Shown here in pieces: positions 1 to 11,148 of a DNA stretch of 39,510 nt (positions are counted from its first letter, which is position 1; each line of letters starts with the position of its first letter). The notes below the pieces were generated by a model that saw nothing but the letters and a program-made list of their open reading frames with translations, did no database searches and was not told the origin of the DNA. Where the stretch lies: assembly GCA_009773615.1 (NCBI GenBank), contig WSYA01000016.1, forward strand, positions 1-39,510, in the 5' to 3' direction. Source of the stretch: Gallionellaceae bacterium. GTDB taxonomy: Bacteria; Pseudomonadota; Gammaproteobacteria; Burkholderiales; Gallionellaceae. Made by a program: the position numbers and the translations under genes.

Positions 1-1
1 C

Positions 2-367
2 TGGATCATCGTTCTCTCTTCAACACTCAACTGCTTGTATATTTTTCCCATGCAACATTTTCTCCCAAAAATGTTGCACTTGGTTTTTGAGCGCGCCGAT
101 TCATATAGAAGCGCCCTCGACTTTGAAATAGAGGGGCGTGAGATTTTGATTCCAGAAGGTTTTGAACTTGTCCATGAAATTCAATCTGAGTGGGTTTCTG
201 TTATACGAGATGGGTTTCATCAAATGCTCGGAATACTCAGAACTGTTGCGGAGAGAACGAAGGATGATTTTTCTCCTGTGACTGAAACAATAACTTTTCA
301 TGAAGCTCCAAGAATTGACGAATTCTGTGAAGAGCTTGAACGACTCAAATCCATTATGGGTGATTAG
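2..367 (+). CDS. Hypothetical protein, probably 5'-truncated by the window edge
   Basis: The reading frame is open from base 2 to a TAG at 365-367, giving about 121 residues with no stop before the edge, so the true start may lie outside. If it starts inside, ATG codons at 50 and 71 are available, but neither has a clear Shine-Dalgarno sequence. The product is acidic and mostly helical in appearance, with no cysteine motif, no membrane segment and no domain I recognise. Base composition is visibly more AT-rich than the genes that follow, which hints at horizontal acquisition. Function is unknown. No neighbour shares its strand until thiC. Confidence 0.5.
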   Translation, partial: WIIVLSSTLNCLYIFPMQHFLPKMLHLVFERADSYRSALDFEIEGREILIPEGFELVHEIQSEWVSVIRDGFHQMLGILRTVAERTKDDFSPVTETITFHEAPRIDEFCEELERLKSIMGD

Positions 368-538
368 CTCATCAAGAGTAAATGCTCTAGCAAGTGAGTC
401 GATTAGAACACTTGCAAGCTCGCGCCAATGACTCAGGCGGAATGTCTCTAGTTCACAATGCAGAAGCTCACCATCGTAATTCGACAGCTACACAGCAGCA
501 GTTCGCCGCCGTTATCGGGCAGTGAGTTTCATAGAAAC

Positions 539-1132
539 TCAAACCGCCAACAACCCCTCCACCGCCGCAATATCCGCATGCGTCTCGGGATGGCGGCTGC
601 CGCTGTGGCGGGCATTTTCCGGTAACACGATGATGTGCATCTGGGTGCCGGATTCTCCGGTCAGGGTGTAGCTCGGCACGCTCTCTTCGTGTCCGCCCAC
701 GCGTACTTTCCATTCCCCGTCTTCAAACTCGATGTTGTGCTTGAGCAGAAACAGCAGCACGGCTTTGGCGTCATCGCTGAACAGCATGAGGTTGATGTCT
801 GAGAGTTCGCCTGCCGTGCCGCTCAACACCGAACCGGTAAGGTAAGGATTGAATTCGGCCAACAGGTGCATGGCAGCGAGCGCTTCTTCGCGCAGTTGAA
901 ACAGGATGGCAGGATGGCTTTCGTGCTGGTAGAGCGCACGGTAGCTGTGCAGGGCTTCTTCCACTTCATGATTGCTGGGCAGGTGTTGCGTGTCCGCCGC
1001 GCCGAGCTGCTTGGCCGCTTTGCGTTTGGCGAATGCGAAGTCGGTGATGCCTCCCTCTGCGATCAGGCGGGCAGAGAGATGAGCGAGTTGCTCGCGCATC
1101 AGGTCACGGCGTTGAGGGTGCGGTTTGCTCAT
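539..1132 (-). CDS. Nucleotidyltransferase-like conserved hypothetical protein
   Basis: A 197-residue soluble protein. The middle (about residues 98-118) reads LTGSVLSGTAGELSDINLML, close to the GS-x(n)-SD-I-x-L signature of the nucleotidyltransferase fold, with a charged helical N-terminal half (residues 1-90). I know this kind of protein as a conserved betaproteobacterial hypothetical; its substrate is not established and I do not assign one. The start codon at 1132 shares one base with the TGA of the upstream penicillin-binding protein gene (TGATG), so the two are very probably co-transcribed and translationally coupled. The canonical second acidic residue of a catalytic nucleotidyltransferase pair is not obvious, so it may be non-enzymatic. 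Confidence 0.72.
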   Translation of the reverse strand: MSKPHPQRRDLMREQLAHLSARLIAEGGITDFAFAKRKAAKQLGAADTQHLPSNHEVEEALHSYRALYQHESHPAILFQLREEALAAMHLLAEFNPYLTGSVLSGTAGELSDINLMLFSDDAKAVLLFLLKHNIEFEDGEWKVRVGGHEESVPSYTLTGESGTQMHIIVLPENARHSGSRHPETHADIAAVEGLLAV

Positions 1133-3441
1133 CAGAAAAGTTGATCTTTGACCGAGTCGATGCGTTCGGCACTTTCTCCCGACTGCGCGTCGCCCGCTGC
1201 CGCAGGAACGTTTTCCTGATAGAAATATTCCACTCTGCCGCCGTTCGGATCGCGCTGACCACTGTCGTTGATGCGCACGGCGACCATGTTATCAGGCATA
1301 GTGTATTCGGCTTCCGGCACGTTCTTCAGCACCTTTTCCATGTAGCTCATCCACATCGGAAGTGCCGCTCCGCCGCCGGTTTCTTTGTCGCCCAGACTGC
1401 GTGGGGTATCGAAGCCAATCCACGATATGGCGACGATGGTCGGCTGGAATCCGCAGAACCATGCATCCATTGAATCGCTGGTGGTGCCGGTCTTGCCTGC
1501 GAGATCTTGCCGTCCCAGAGTCATGGCGCGCACGGCGGTGCCGTGACGCACCACGTCCTGCATCATGCTGACCATGGTGTAGGCGTTGCGCACGTCGATG
1601 ACCTGCTCCGCCCCGCCCCCCGCCACGACAGCTGCCGACTGACTGAGCAGCTTGCCTTGCGCGTCTTCGATGCGATCGATGAAATACGGCATGATGCGGT
1701 AGCCGCCGTTGGCGAAAACGGAGTATCCCGTCAGCAGCTGCATGGGCGTAACGGAACCTGCACCCAGCGCCATGGTGAGGTAGGGACCGTGTTTGTCCTT
1801 ATCGAAACCGAACTTGGTGATGTAGTCCTGGGCGTATTCCGGGCCGATGGCCTGAAGAATACGGATAGACACCAGATTTTTCGACTTGATCAAACCCTGG
1901 CGCATGCGCATGGGGCCATCGAAATTGTCGTCGTAGTTTTTAGGTTGCCACGGCTGGTCGCCCGTCTGTGCGGCATCGAAGACCAGCGGGGCATCGTTGA
2001 TCACCGACGCGGGGGTGAAACCTTTTTCCAAAGCGGCGGAATAGATAAACGGCTTGAAGCCCGAACCGGGTTGGCGCCAAGCTTGGGTGGCATGGTTGAA
2101 CTGGTTATGGTTGAAATCAAAACCGCCCACCAACGCATAGATCTGACCGTTGCGCGGGCTGGCGGAAACAAAAGCCGATTCGACTTGGGGAATCTGCGCG
2201 ATTTGCCAATTGTCCTTTTCGTTCTTCTGCACGCGGATCAGCGAACCGACCCTGATGCGCTGGTTCAAAGAGAGCTTATCGCCCAGAGAGCGCTGGACGA
2301 AGCGCAATCCTTCGCCGCTGATCTCGACATTCAGCCCGCCTTTCGCATAGGCTTTAACCGTTTTCGGGCTGACCGATTCGACGATGGCGGGAATCAAATC
2401 GTCGCTGTCGGACACTTCCTGCAACGCCTCTTCCATAAATTCTTCGCTCTTGTCTTTGCGCAAGTCGATGAAACCTTCCGGCCCGCGATAGCCGTGGCGG
2501 CTGTCATATTCCAGCACGCCGCTGCGCACGGCCGCATAAGCGGCGGCCTGATCTTGCTGGCGGATCGTGGTATAGACGTTATAACCCTGGGTGTAAGTGT
2601 CTTCCTGATAGCGTTCGTACATCACCTGGCGCACCATTTCGGCCAGATAATCGGCTTTGACCGAGAATTCCTGATTGCCGTGTTTGGCGACAAAACGTTC
2701 GAGTTGGGCAGCTTCAAGCTGGGCGGAATTGATAAATCCAAGCTCGTGCATGCGCCTCAGCACATACATCTGGCGCAGCTTGGCGCGCTTGGGGTTCACC
2801 ACCGGATTGAACGCGGAGGGCGCTTTGGGCAGGCCGGCCAGCATGGCCATTTCCGCGACGCTGAGCTGAGCCAACGGTTTGCCGTAATATATTTGCGCCG
2901 CAGCAGCAAAGCCATAGGAGCGCTGGCCCAGATATATCTGGTTGATATAAAGTTGCAGGATTTCATCCTTGCTTAAATTGTGTTCGATCTTGAACGCGAG
3001 CAGCATTTCGTTGAACTTGCGCGTCAGGGTCTTTTCTTTGGACAAGAAGAAATTCCGTGCGACTTGCATAGTGATCGTGCTGGCGCCTTGTTTCACCCCG
3101 CCGGAAACGAAGTTGGAAAAAGCCGCGCGCAGCACGCCGATGTAATCGACACCGCCGTGTTCGTAGAAACGGTCATCCTCGGCGGCCAGAATGGCTTTCT
3201 TCATGAGATCGGGAACTTCATTAATCTTGATCAGTTCGCGCCTCTCTTCGCCGAATTCGCCGATCAACAGGCCTTCCGCGCTGAACACGCGTAGCGGCAC
3301 TTTGGGCCGGTAATCGGTCAGGACTTCCAGAGATGGCAGAGTGGGATAGGTCAGCATCGCCGCAAAGATAAGGACCAGCAAGGGCAATAGCGGTAAGGCG
3401 AGAACGGCAAGAGCAGGAATGAACCACCAGCGAGAAGTCAT
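1132..3441 (-). CDS. mrcA: Penicillin-binding protein 1A (bifunctional peptidoglycan synthase)
   Basis: A 769-residue class A penicillin-binding protein that polymerises glycan strands and cross-links peptides at the periplasmic face of the inner membrane. Residues 8-31 form one transmembrane anchor. The GT51 glycosyltransferase domain follows, with catalytic motif EDDRFYEHGG (E88) and later the QVARNFFLS and YLN/YINQIYLG-type motifs. The C-terminal transpeptidase domain contains the SxxK box in QPGSGFKPF, then the KTGTT box. An OB-like insertion between the two catalytic domains matches the PBP1A rather than the PBP1C type. Length is close to the usual 770-850 residues. It is followed, with a one-base overlap, by the nucleotidyltransferase-like gene, and faces away from the thiC riboswitch. 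Confidence 0.95.
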   Translation of the reverse strand: MTSRWWFIPALAVLALPLLPLLVLIFAAMLTYPTLPSLEVLTDYRPKVPLRVFSAEGLLIGEFGEERRELIKINEVPDLMKKAILAAEDDRFYEHGGVDYIGVLRAAFSNFVSGGVKQGASTITMQVARNFFLSKEKTLTRKFNEMLLAFKIEHNLSKDEILQLYINQIYLGQRSYGFAAAAQIYYGKPLAQLSVAEMAMLAGLPKAPSAFNPVVNPKRAKLRQMYVLRRMHELGFINSAQLEAAQLERFVAKHGNQEFSVKADYLAEMVRQVMYERYQEDTYTQGYNVYTTIRQQDQAAAYAAVRSGVLEYDSRHGYRGPEGFIDLRKDKSEEFMEEALQEVSDSDDLIPAIVESVSPKTVKAYAKGGLNVEISGEGLRFVQRSLGDKLSLNQRIRVGSLIRVQKNEKDNWQIAQIPQVESAFVSASPRNGQIYALVGGFDFNHNQFNHATQAWRQPGSGFKPFIYSAALEKGFTPASVINDAPLVFDAAQTGDQPWQPKNYDDNFDGPMRMRQGLIKSKNLVSIRILQAIGPEYAQDYITKFGFDKDKHGPYLTMALGAGSVTPMQLLTGYSVFANGGYRIMPYFIDRIEDAQGKLLSQSAAVVAGGGAEQVIDVRNAYTMVSMMQDVVRHGTAVRAMTLGRQDLAGKTGTTSDSMDAWFCGFQPTIVAISWIGFDTPRSLGDKETGGGAALPMWMSYMEKVLKNVPEAEYTMPDNMVAVRINDSGQRDPNGGRVEYFYQENVPAAAGDAQSGESAERIDSVKDQLF

Positions 3442-3561
3442 GACAGGTAAAGATTAGTTATATTGTTGGATTATATCGACTCTGCGCCCGCAAAATAAGC
3501 CTACCGAGAAAACAGCTTTACCGCGCTTGCTTTTAAAAAGCCTTTCCAGTACCTTGCCCGC

Positions 3562-5555
<1,994 letters not shown>

Positions 5556-5557
5556 CG

Positions 5558-5818
5558 ATGGATTGTCGTGCCGGGTGCGGTGCATGCTGCATCGCCCCTT
5601 CTATCACATCTCCGCTGCCGGGTATGCCGCACGACAAACCGGCAGGCGTACGCTGCATTCAACTTAACGATGATGAGCGTTGTGCCGTATTCGGCAGTAC
5701 GGCGCGCCCACCCTTTTGCGGCGGATTACAGCCTTCGGCAGAAATGTGCGGCACATCGCGCGAACGGGCTTTGTTCTGGCTGAATAATTTGGAGAAGGTC
5801 ACATGCCCCCCGGTATAA
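5558..5818 (+). CDS. YkgJ-family cysteine-cluster protein
   Basis: A small 86-residue protein with nine cysteines: C3, C7, C10, C11, C33, C42, C54, C64 and C83. The N-terminal C-x3-C-x2-C-C spacing and the later CxxF/PPFCGG pattern match the YkgJ family (predicted zinc- or iron-chelating proteins; function unproven). The start at 5558 is only two bases after the thiC stop, and the C-rich beginning fits the usual family N-terminus. It is probably translated from the thiC mRNA and so indirectly under TPP control. Whether it helps a [4Fe-4S] enzyme such as ThiC is speculation from position only. Confidence 0.85.
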   Translation: MDCRAGCGACCIAPSITSPLPGMPHDKPAGVRCIQLNDDERCAVFGSTARPPFCGGLQPSAEMCGTSRERALFWLNNLEKVTCPPV

Positions 5819-5825
5819 TCGCACC

Positions 5826-6035
5826 ATGCAACATTCCTCAACTATTTCCGCAGAAATCACCTCTGCCTCCACTTGCTCCGGACATTGCACCACGGCGTTG
5901 GGAGACGATGTGTGCCGCAGTTGCCTGCGTACTTTTGAAGAGATTACGCGCTGGGTGGAAATGAGCGAGGAAGAACGCATTCAAGTAAATACGCGCATCG
6001 CCATCGAACAATCACGGACACGGACACGAAAATAA
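5826..6035 (+). CDS. DUF1289 family protein
   Basis: A 69-residue protein whose centre (residues 17-45) has the DUF1289 signature: C-S-G-H-C, a short loop, then [17 protein letters not shown]. Four cysteines in two Cx2-3C pairs suggest a small metal-binding fold. The family, which includes E. coli YdhL-like proteins, has no established function. The gene begins seven bases after the preceding cysteine-cluster gene and ends two bases before the uppP start, so it sits inside one operon. The C-terminus is short and basic (SRTRTRK). Confidence 0.85.
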   Translation: MQHSSTISAEITSASTCSGHCTTALGDDVCRSCLRTFEEITRWVEMSEEERIQVNTRIAIEQSRTRTRK

Positions 6036-6037
6036 TT

Positions 6038-6868
6038 ATGGATATGGATATTCTGCTACTCATTAAAGCCGCCATTCTCGGCCTCGTCGAAGGCTTCACC
6101 GAATTCCTTCCCATCTCCAGCACGGGGCATTTGATCGTGGTGGGCGACCTGCTGAACTTCAACGATGAACGCGGCAAGCTGTTTGAGATCGTCATCCAGT
6201 CGGCGGCTATCCTCGCCGTGATGTGGGAGTATCGCGCCAAGATCGCCACAGTGCTGGGCGGTGTAACGCGCGAACGTCAGGCGCAGATGTTCATGATGAA
6301 TCTGTTTGTGGCATTTCTGCCGCTGGCCATATTGGGACTGATCTTCGGCAAGCACATCAAAGCTTTGCTGTTCAATCCGGTCACGGTCGGGGTGACCTCC
6401 ATCGTCGGCGCGATATTCATCCTGTGGGCGGAGCGGCGTCAGCACACTGTTACCGTGGAGTCGGTGGACGACCTGACTTGGAAAGACGCATTGAAAATGG
6501 GTCTGGCGCAGGCGCTGGCGCTGATTCCCGGCACATCGCGTTCCGGCGCAACGATTATCGGCGGCCTGTTTTTCGGCCTCTCGCGCAAAGCCGCCACGGA
6601 GTTCTCGTTTTTTCTCGCCATGCCGACTTTAATCGCGGCAACGATCTATCAGCTCTACAAAGAACGGGCGCTGCTGTCGAACAACGATTGGGGCATGTGG
6701 AGCGTGGGTTTCATCACTTCGTTCATCGCCGCATTCCTGTGCGTCCGCTGGTTGCTGCGTTACATCAGCAGCCACGACTTCACAGTGTTTGCTTGGTACC
6801 GGATCGCGTTCGGCTTGATGCTGCTTGGAACATACTACGGCGGGCTGATTAGCTGGTCTGCGGGCTAA
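6038..6868 (+). CDS. uppP: Undecaprenyl-diphosphatase UppP (BacA)
   Basis: A 276-residue integral membrane phosphatase that dephosphorylates undecaprenyl pyrophosphate so the lipid carrier can be reused in peptidoglycan synthesis. It confers bacitracin tolerance in homologues. Both family signatures are present: [16 protein letters not shown] near residues 16-32 and [13 protein letters not shown] near residues 165-178, with about eight hydrophobic segments. Length matches the family. It starts two bases after the DUF1289 gene and is the last gene of the thiC transcript. No strong terminator is evident in the ninety-odd bases that follow. Confidence 0.96.
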   Translation: MDMDILLLIKAAILGLVEGFTEFLPISSTGHLIVVGDLLNFNDERGKLFEIVIQSAAILAVMWEYRAKIATVLGGVTRERQAQMFMMNLFVAFLPLAILGLIFGKHIKALLFNPVTVGVTSIVGAIFILWAERRQHTVTVESVDDLTWKDALKMGLAQALALIPGTSRSGATIIGGLFFGLSRKAATEFSFFLAMPTLIAATIYQLYKERALLSNNDWGMWSVGFITSFIAAFLCVRWLLRYISSHDFTVFAWYRIAFGLMLLGTYYGGLISWSAG

Positions 6869-6966
6869 CTAACCTATTAAACTCGAAGTGATTTATTAGA
6901 ACCTAACCCGCACCCTCCTTGTCATGGGGAGTTGGAGGCGGTTTAAGCCTAATGAACTATTTGGGT

Positions 6967-8028
6967 TTAAAGCAGAGGCAGGCGAATGATAAAACTCACG
7001 CCTTGCCCCTGATTGGAGACTACGTCCATGCGACATCCCAGCGCGCTGATTTCATTTCTCACCACATCCAAGCCGATGCCCCGACCGCAAATTTCCGTGA
7101 CTTCCGGGGCGGTCGATACGCCGGGTTTAAAGATTATCTGAATCGCCTGCTCAGTGCTGAGCTCTTCACCCTGTTGCAGCACGCCGCACGCAAGGGCTTT
7201 TTGTTGCAGGCGCGCCATGTCCAATCCGGCACCATCGTCGCTGAACTTGAACACCCATTCGTCGCCTTCGTGCTGAAGCGACAAACGAATCTCGCCAATC
7301 TCCGGCTTGCCCAATAAGTTGCGTTGTTCGGGCGTTTCGATGCCGTGCGCAATGGCGTTGCGCAACAAATGTTCGAAGGGGGCGGTCATCGTTTCGAGCA
7401 CGCTGCGCTGCAATATAAGTTCCGTACCGAGCAGTTCCAGATTGGCTTTTTTGCGCAGTTCTTTGGTCGTTTGGCGCACGACACGATACAGGCGCTCGCT
7501 CACGCTGCCAAACGGCAACCGTGCCGACTTCGACAGGATTTGTTGCTGATAGGCCGGTGCTGCGGATGATGCGAACTCGGTCGCTACTTCGCCGTCCGCC
7601 AATTTGTCGATTGAATTGCGGATGCGGCCCAAATAATTATCCAGCTCATGCCACAGCGCCGCATCCAGACAGGATTGCTCAATCGCGTCCGCAATGCGGC
7701 CTTCGAAGCGATGGGTGATCTCTCCCAAACGCATCGCGCCTGCCATGCGCGCACTTCCCTTGAGCGTATGCAAAATGCGCAACAACTTGTCGCCCAGCTG
7801 AATATCCGTGCCGGACTGCTCGCGCCACGCTTGCAAAGTAAGGGCGATTCTCGGATAAAGGGTATTGGCTTCTTCAATAAATAGCGGCAACAACTGCTCA
7901 TCCACTTCGTCGCGCACGATTCTGCGTTCAAGCGCCCGAGCGAACTTCATCTCTGCGTTGTGTCGGAACGTATTGCGATCATCGCTTAACGTCGTTTCGA
8001 CATCTGACATTGGCAAACTTTCATCCAA
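6967..8028 (-). CDS. CheA/ChpA-like Hpt-histidine kinase fragment lacking CheW and receiver domains
   Basis: A 353-residue protein. Residues 41-135 are an Hpt domain with the phosphorylatable histidine in LHTLKGSARMAGA (H87). Residues about 170-353 are a CheA-type ATPase domain: N box HLLRNAIAHGIE, G1 box DDGAGLD, G2 box GRGIGLDVV, and the end SFIIRLPLL. Sequence style is that of the large ChpA/PilL kinases of twitching motility. Those proteins normally continue into a CheW-like domain and a receiver, whereas here TAA follows the ATPase domain directly and no other frame resumes the homology. The start is uncertain: TTG 8028 has GGGAGA upstream, and ATG 8010 is an alternative. It follows murI by 93 bases. 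It could be a decayed copy or a working minimal kinase. Confidence 0.8.
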   Translation of the reverse strand: MDESLPMSDVETTLSDDRNTFRHNAEMKFARALERRIVRDEVDEQLLPLFIEEANTLYPRIALTLQAWREQSGTDIQLGDKLLRILHTLKGSARMAGAMRLGEITHRFEGRIADAIEQSCLDAALWHELDNYLGRIRNSIDKLADGEVATEFASSAAPAYQQQILSKSARLPFGSVSERLYRVVRQTTKELRKKANLELLGTELILQRSVLETMTAPFEHLLRNAIAHGIETPEQRNLLGKPEIGEIRLSLQHEGDEWVFKFSDDGAGLDMARLQQKALACGVLQQGEELSTEQAIQIIFKPGVSTAPEVTEICGRGIGLDVVRNEISALGCRMDVVSNQGQGVSFIIRLPLL

Positions 8029-8121
8029 GCGTGCTCTCCCTAAACCGCCGATTTAACTCTATCAGGCTTACTGCGCGTGCATGCTAGCTTATCCCGCCGT
8101 TCGTGTCCTGCGTTTAACGGC

Positions 8122-8922
8122 CTAGATAAATTCCCGGGGCAGACGCTGGGCTGCGACGGTATCGTCACACAACGCCGACATGATGCGCGAGGCTTGCGCT
8201 GCGTCGCCGCTGGTAAAAAATTGCGCTGAAGTATCTTCCTCAATGCGCTGCGGCAACTCGGTTTGAATACGATATTGCAGCTGACGTGCGACTGCGGCAC
8301 CTGTATCCACCAGCACGATGTTTTCGCCCGCCACGTCACGGATCAGCGGCACCAGGAAAGGGTAATGGGTGCAGCCGAGAATGAAGGTGTCTGCGCCACG
8401 ATCCAGCAACGGCGCGATGTAGCGCTCGATCAATGCGCGCGTTTTCGCACTGTTCAATTCGCCCAACTCCACTTGCTCGACCAATCCCGGACAGCCTTGA
8501 GTGACGATCTCGACTTCTCCGGCATAACGTTCAAGCAGCGCGGCAAAACGCGCGCTTTCCAGCGTACCGACAGTGGCGAGCACGCCGACTACGCGGCTCT
8601 TGGTGGCGGCAACGGCAGGCTTGATGGCCGGCTCCATGCCCACGATAGGGATGCTGAACAGGCTGCGCAGACTCGCCACTGCCGCCGCCGTGGCGGTGTT
8701 GCAGGCGATAACAATCGCGTCCGCGCCTTGCCCGACGAGAAAACGGGCGAGAGTGTGCGAACGTTGTTCGATGTACTCGGGGGATTTGTCGCCGTAGGGT
8801 ACGTGGCCGGAGTCGGCCACGTAGATCAGGCGTTCATGCGGGAGTGTCTGGCGGATGTGGTGCAGCACGGAAAGCCCGCCTACACCGGAATCGAAAACGC
8901 CAATCGCTCCCGAAGATTGCAT
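8122..8922 (-). CDS. murI: Glutamate racemase
   Basis: A 266-residue cytosolic enzyme that interconverts L- and D-glutamate for peptidoglycan. Its motifs are GVFDSGVGGLSVL at the N-terminus, the first catalytic cysteine C74 in ACNTATAAA, and the second, C184, in GCTHYPFL. Length is typical. It starts six bases after the ybiT stop, so the two genes share a transcript. It is a second cell-wall gene close to uppP but on the opposite strand. Confidence 0.96.
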   Translation of the reverse strand: MQSSGAIGVFDSGVGGLSVLHHIRQTLPHERLIYVADSGHVPYGDKSPEYIEQRSHTLARFLVGQGADAIVIACNTATAAAVASLRSLFSIPIVGMEPAIKPAVAATKSRVVGVLATVGTLESARFAALLERYAGEVEIVTQGCPGLVEQVELGELNSAKTRALIERYIAPLLDRGADTFILGCTHYPFLVPLIRDVAGENIVLVDTGAAVARQLQYRIQTELPQRIEEDTSAQFFTSGDAAQASRIMSALCDDTVAAQRLPREFI

Positions 8923-8928
8923 GATTGA

Positions 8929-10524
8929 TTAAACCGCCATTTGATCGCGCAAGAATTCTTCGTAGGTGCCGTGGTAGTCGTTCACACCTTTGGCCGAAAT
9001 CTCGATGATGCGCGTCGCCACCGACGAAACGAATTCGCGGTCATGGCTCACGAACACCAGCGTGCCTTTAAATTCCAGCAGCGCGGTATTGAGCGCCTCG
9101 ATAGACTCCATATCCATGTGGTTGGTCGGCTCGTCCATCAGCAGCACGTTGGGACGCGCGAGCATGAGCTTGCCGAACATCATGCGACCCTTCTCTCCGC
9201 CGGACAGCACCTTCACGCGCTTCTTCACATCGTCGCCGGAGAACAGCAAACGCCCCAGCGTGCCGCGCACCACCTGGTCGTCGTCGTTGGGGCCGCGACA
9301 ATCAACCATCCAGTCCATCATCACTTTATCTTCGGCAAATTCGTGCGAATGATCCTGCGCGTAGTAGCCGAGCTTGGCTTTGTCCGCCCATTTGATGGTG
9401 CCGTTGTCCGGTGCCAAATCGCCCGCCAGACAGCGCAACAGCGTGGTCTTACCGATGCCGTTCGGGCCGATGATGGCGACCTTTTCGCCCGCGTCGATGC
9501 GGAAGTTCACATTGGAGAACAGCACTTTGTCGAAGCCTTTGGACATGTGCTGTACTTCCACCGCGACGCGGTGCAGTTTTTCGCGCTCGTCGTATTCGAA
9601 GCGGATGAACGGATATTGGCGGCTGGAAGGCTTGATGTCTTCGATTTTGATCTTGTCGATCTGGCGCGCGCGCGAGGTGGCCTGCTTGGCCTTGGAAGCG
9701 TTGGCCGAGAAGCGCGCCACGAAAGCTTTCAATTCGGCGACTTTTTCCTTGGCCTTGGTGTTGTCCGCAGATTGCTGCTCGCGCGCCTGCGTGGAAGCCA
9801 TCATGTATTCGTCGTAATTACCCGGATACACGGTGATTTTGCCGTAGTCCAGATCGGCCATGTGCGTGCATACGCTGTTCAAGAAGTGGCGGTCGTGCGA
9901 GATGATCACCATGGTGCAGTCGCGCGCGTTGAGGGTATCTTCCACCCAGCGGATAGTGTTGATGTCGAGGTTGTTGGTCGGCTCGTCGAGCAGCATGATG
10001 TCCGGGTTGGAGAACAGCACCTGTGCCAGCAACACGCGCAGTTTAAAACCGGGAGCGACCGCGCTCATCAGACCCTGATGCAATTCTTGCGCGATGCCCA
10101 CACCGTTTAACAGCTCTCCGGCGCGCGCTTCGGCGGTGTAACCGTCGTATTCGGCAAAGGATGCCTCCAGATCGGCGGCACGCATATAGTCCTCTTCGCT
10201 CGCATCGGGATTGGCATAGATCGCGTCGCGTTCGGACATGACACCCCACATTTCGGTGTGACCCATCATCACCACATCGAGTACGCGCTTGTCTTCAAAC
10301 GCGAATTGGTTCTGGCTCAACTTGCCGAGACGCTCGTTTCTGTCCAGCATCACCTCGCCCGAGGTTTGCTCCAGATCGCGTCCCAGAATCTTCATAAAAG
10401 TGGACTTGCCGCAGCCGTTGGCGCCGATCAAGCCGTAGCGGTTACCGTCGCCGAATTTGACGGAAACGTTCTCGAACAGGGGCTTCGCCCCGAATTGCAT
10501 AGTGATATTTGCGGTAGATAACAT
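8929..10524 (-). CDS. ybiT: ABC-F family ATPase YbiT
   Basis: A 531-residue soluble protein with two ABC ATPase cassettes and no membrane domain, the layout of ABC-F translation factors that act on the ribosome. Cassette 1 has Walker [10 protein letters not shown] and Walker [11 protein letters not shown]; cassette 2 has GPNGIGKTT, signature [12 protein letters not shown] and [11 protein letters not shown]. The inter-domain linker is rich in K/R/A ([18 protein letters not shown]). The beginning, [20 protein letters not shown], is very close to E. coli YbiT, which sets the start at ATG 10524 rather than 38 codons upstream. It is followed by murI after six bases. Confidence 0.94.
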   Translation of the reverse strand: MLSTANITMQFGAKPLFENVSVKFGDGNRYGLIGANGCGKSTFMKILGRDLEQTSGEVMLDRNERLGKLSQNQFAFEDKRVLDVVMMGHTEMWGVMSERDAIYANPDASEEDYMRAADLEASFAEYDGYTAEARAGELLNGVGIAQELHQGLMSAVAPGFKLRVLLAQVLFSNPDIMLLDEPTNNLDINTIRWVEDTLNARDCTMVIISHDRHFLNSVCTHMADLDYGKITVYPGNYDEYMMASTQAREQQSADNTKAKEKVAELKAFVARFSANASKAKQATSRARQIDKIKIEDIKPSSRQYPFIRFEYDEREKLHRVAVEVQHMSKGFDKVLFSNVNFRIDAGEKVAIIGPNGIGKTTLLRCLAGDLAPDNGTIKWADKAKLGYYAQDHSHEFAEDKVMMDWMVDCRGPNDDDQVVRGTLGRLLFSGDDVKKRVKVLSGGEKGRMMFGKLMLARPNVLLMDEPTNHMDMESIEALNTALLEFKGTLVFVSHDREFVSSVATRIIEISAKGVNDYHGTYEEFLRDQMAV

Positions 10525-10632
10525 GATGTGCCTGACAAAATAAGGCGCGCATTCTACCACTGACAGCATGATTCGATCCGGTAGCGGCTGGTTTACACTG
10601 CCGTCCTCACCAGAACGCCCTTTGAACCGAGC

Positions 10633-11143
10633 ATGCAAGAGCAGACCATCAACATCACTAAACTCGTCAATGACAGTAATGACGTACTGAGCGGGAAAGA
10701 ACGCGCCGCGCAGAAGAAGCAGCTTGCCGAGCAGTTACAGTTACTGGAAGGTGCGTCAGAAGCAGAACCACTAACCCGCGCCCGCCTGCATACAGCAGGA
10801 AGCCTGGGCGGACGCGGTGAAAACCTGCGACGTGCTTTTCCAGTCCCGACAACCCGACTCCCTCGCCGCGCTGAGTATGGGTATCTGGCTCTCCGTCACC
10901 TTCCCGGTCGATCCTGAACTGACGGTCGCCATGCTGATCCATGTGGTGGACGAGACGCCGAACGACTCGGATGGCGCGGCGGTGGCGGCGATCACAGCAC
11001 GCTATGTGGTGGACCTGCGCGCCGACGATACCCAGCACGAGAGCCAGAGCCTCCTGCCACGTCTGGCGACTGTGGTGGAGGCATTGGTCGGTGATAAATG
11101 GTGGTTCGACAGGGATGTCTTGCGCAGCCGTTTGCCGGACTGA
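10633..11143 (+). pseudogene. Hypothetical protein gene with an apparent frameshift
   Basis: Two overlapping frames together look like one gene. Frame 1 starts at ATG 10633 and encodes a plausible charged N-terminus ([20 protein letters not shown] and on) to about 10780, after which it turns into low-quality arginine/proline-rich sequence and stops at 10917. A second frame, open from just after a TAA at 10772-10774, gives a natural-looking protein to 11143 containing EAWADAVKTCDVLF and a WWFDRDVLRSRLPD ending. A one- or two-base indel near 10775-10795 would join them into about 170 residues. I recognise no domain. If no frameshift exists, GTG 10817 could start a 108-residue protein. A sequencing error is possible. 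Confidence 0.5.
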
Positions 11144-11148
11144 GCCGA

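Noticed and set aside
1507..2976. A long plus-strand open frame of 489 codons
   Set aside because: It lies wholly antisense to the clearly conserved penicillin-binding protein 1A gene and its translation resembles no family. It is a GC-driven shadow.
6869..6966. A terminator after uppP
   Set aside because: No GC-rich stem followed by a T-run could be found between uppP and the CheA-like gene.
8941..10110. A plus-strand open frame of 389 codons
   Set aside because: It is antisense to ybiT, whose ABC motifs are intact, and the histidine/valine-rich translation is typical of a shadow frame.
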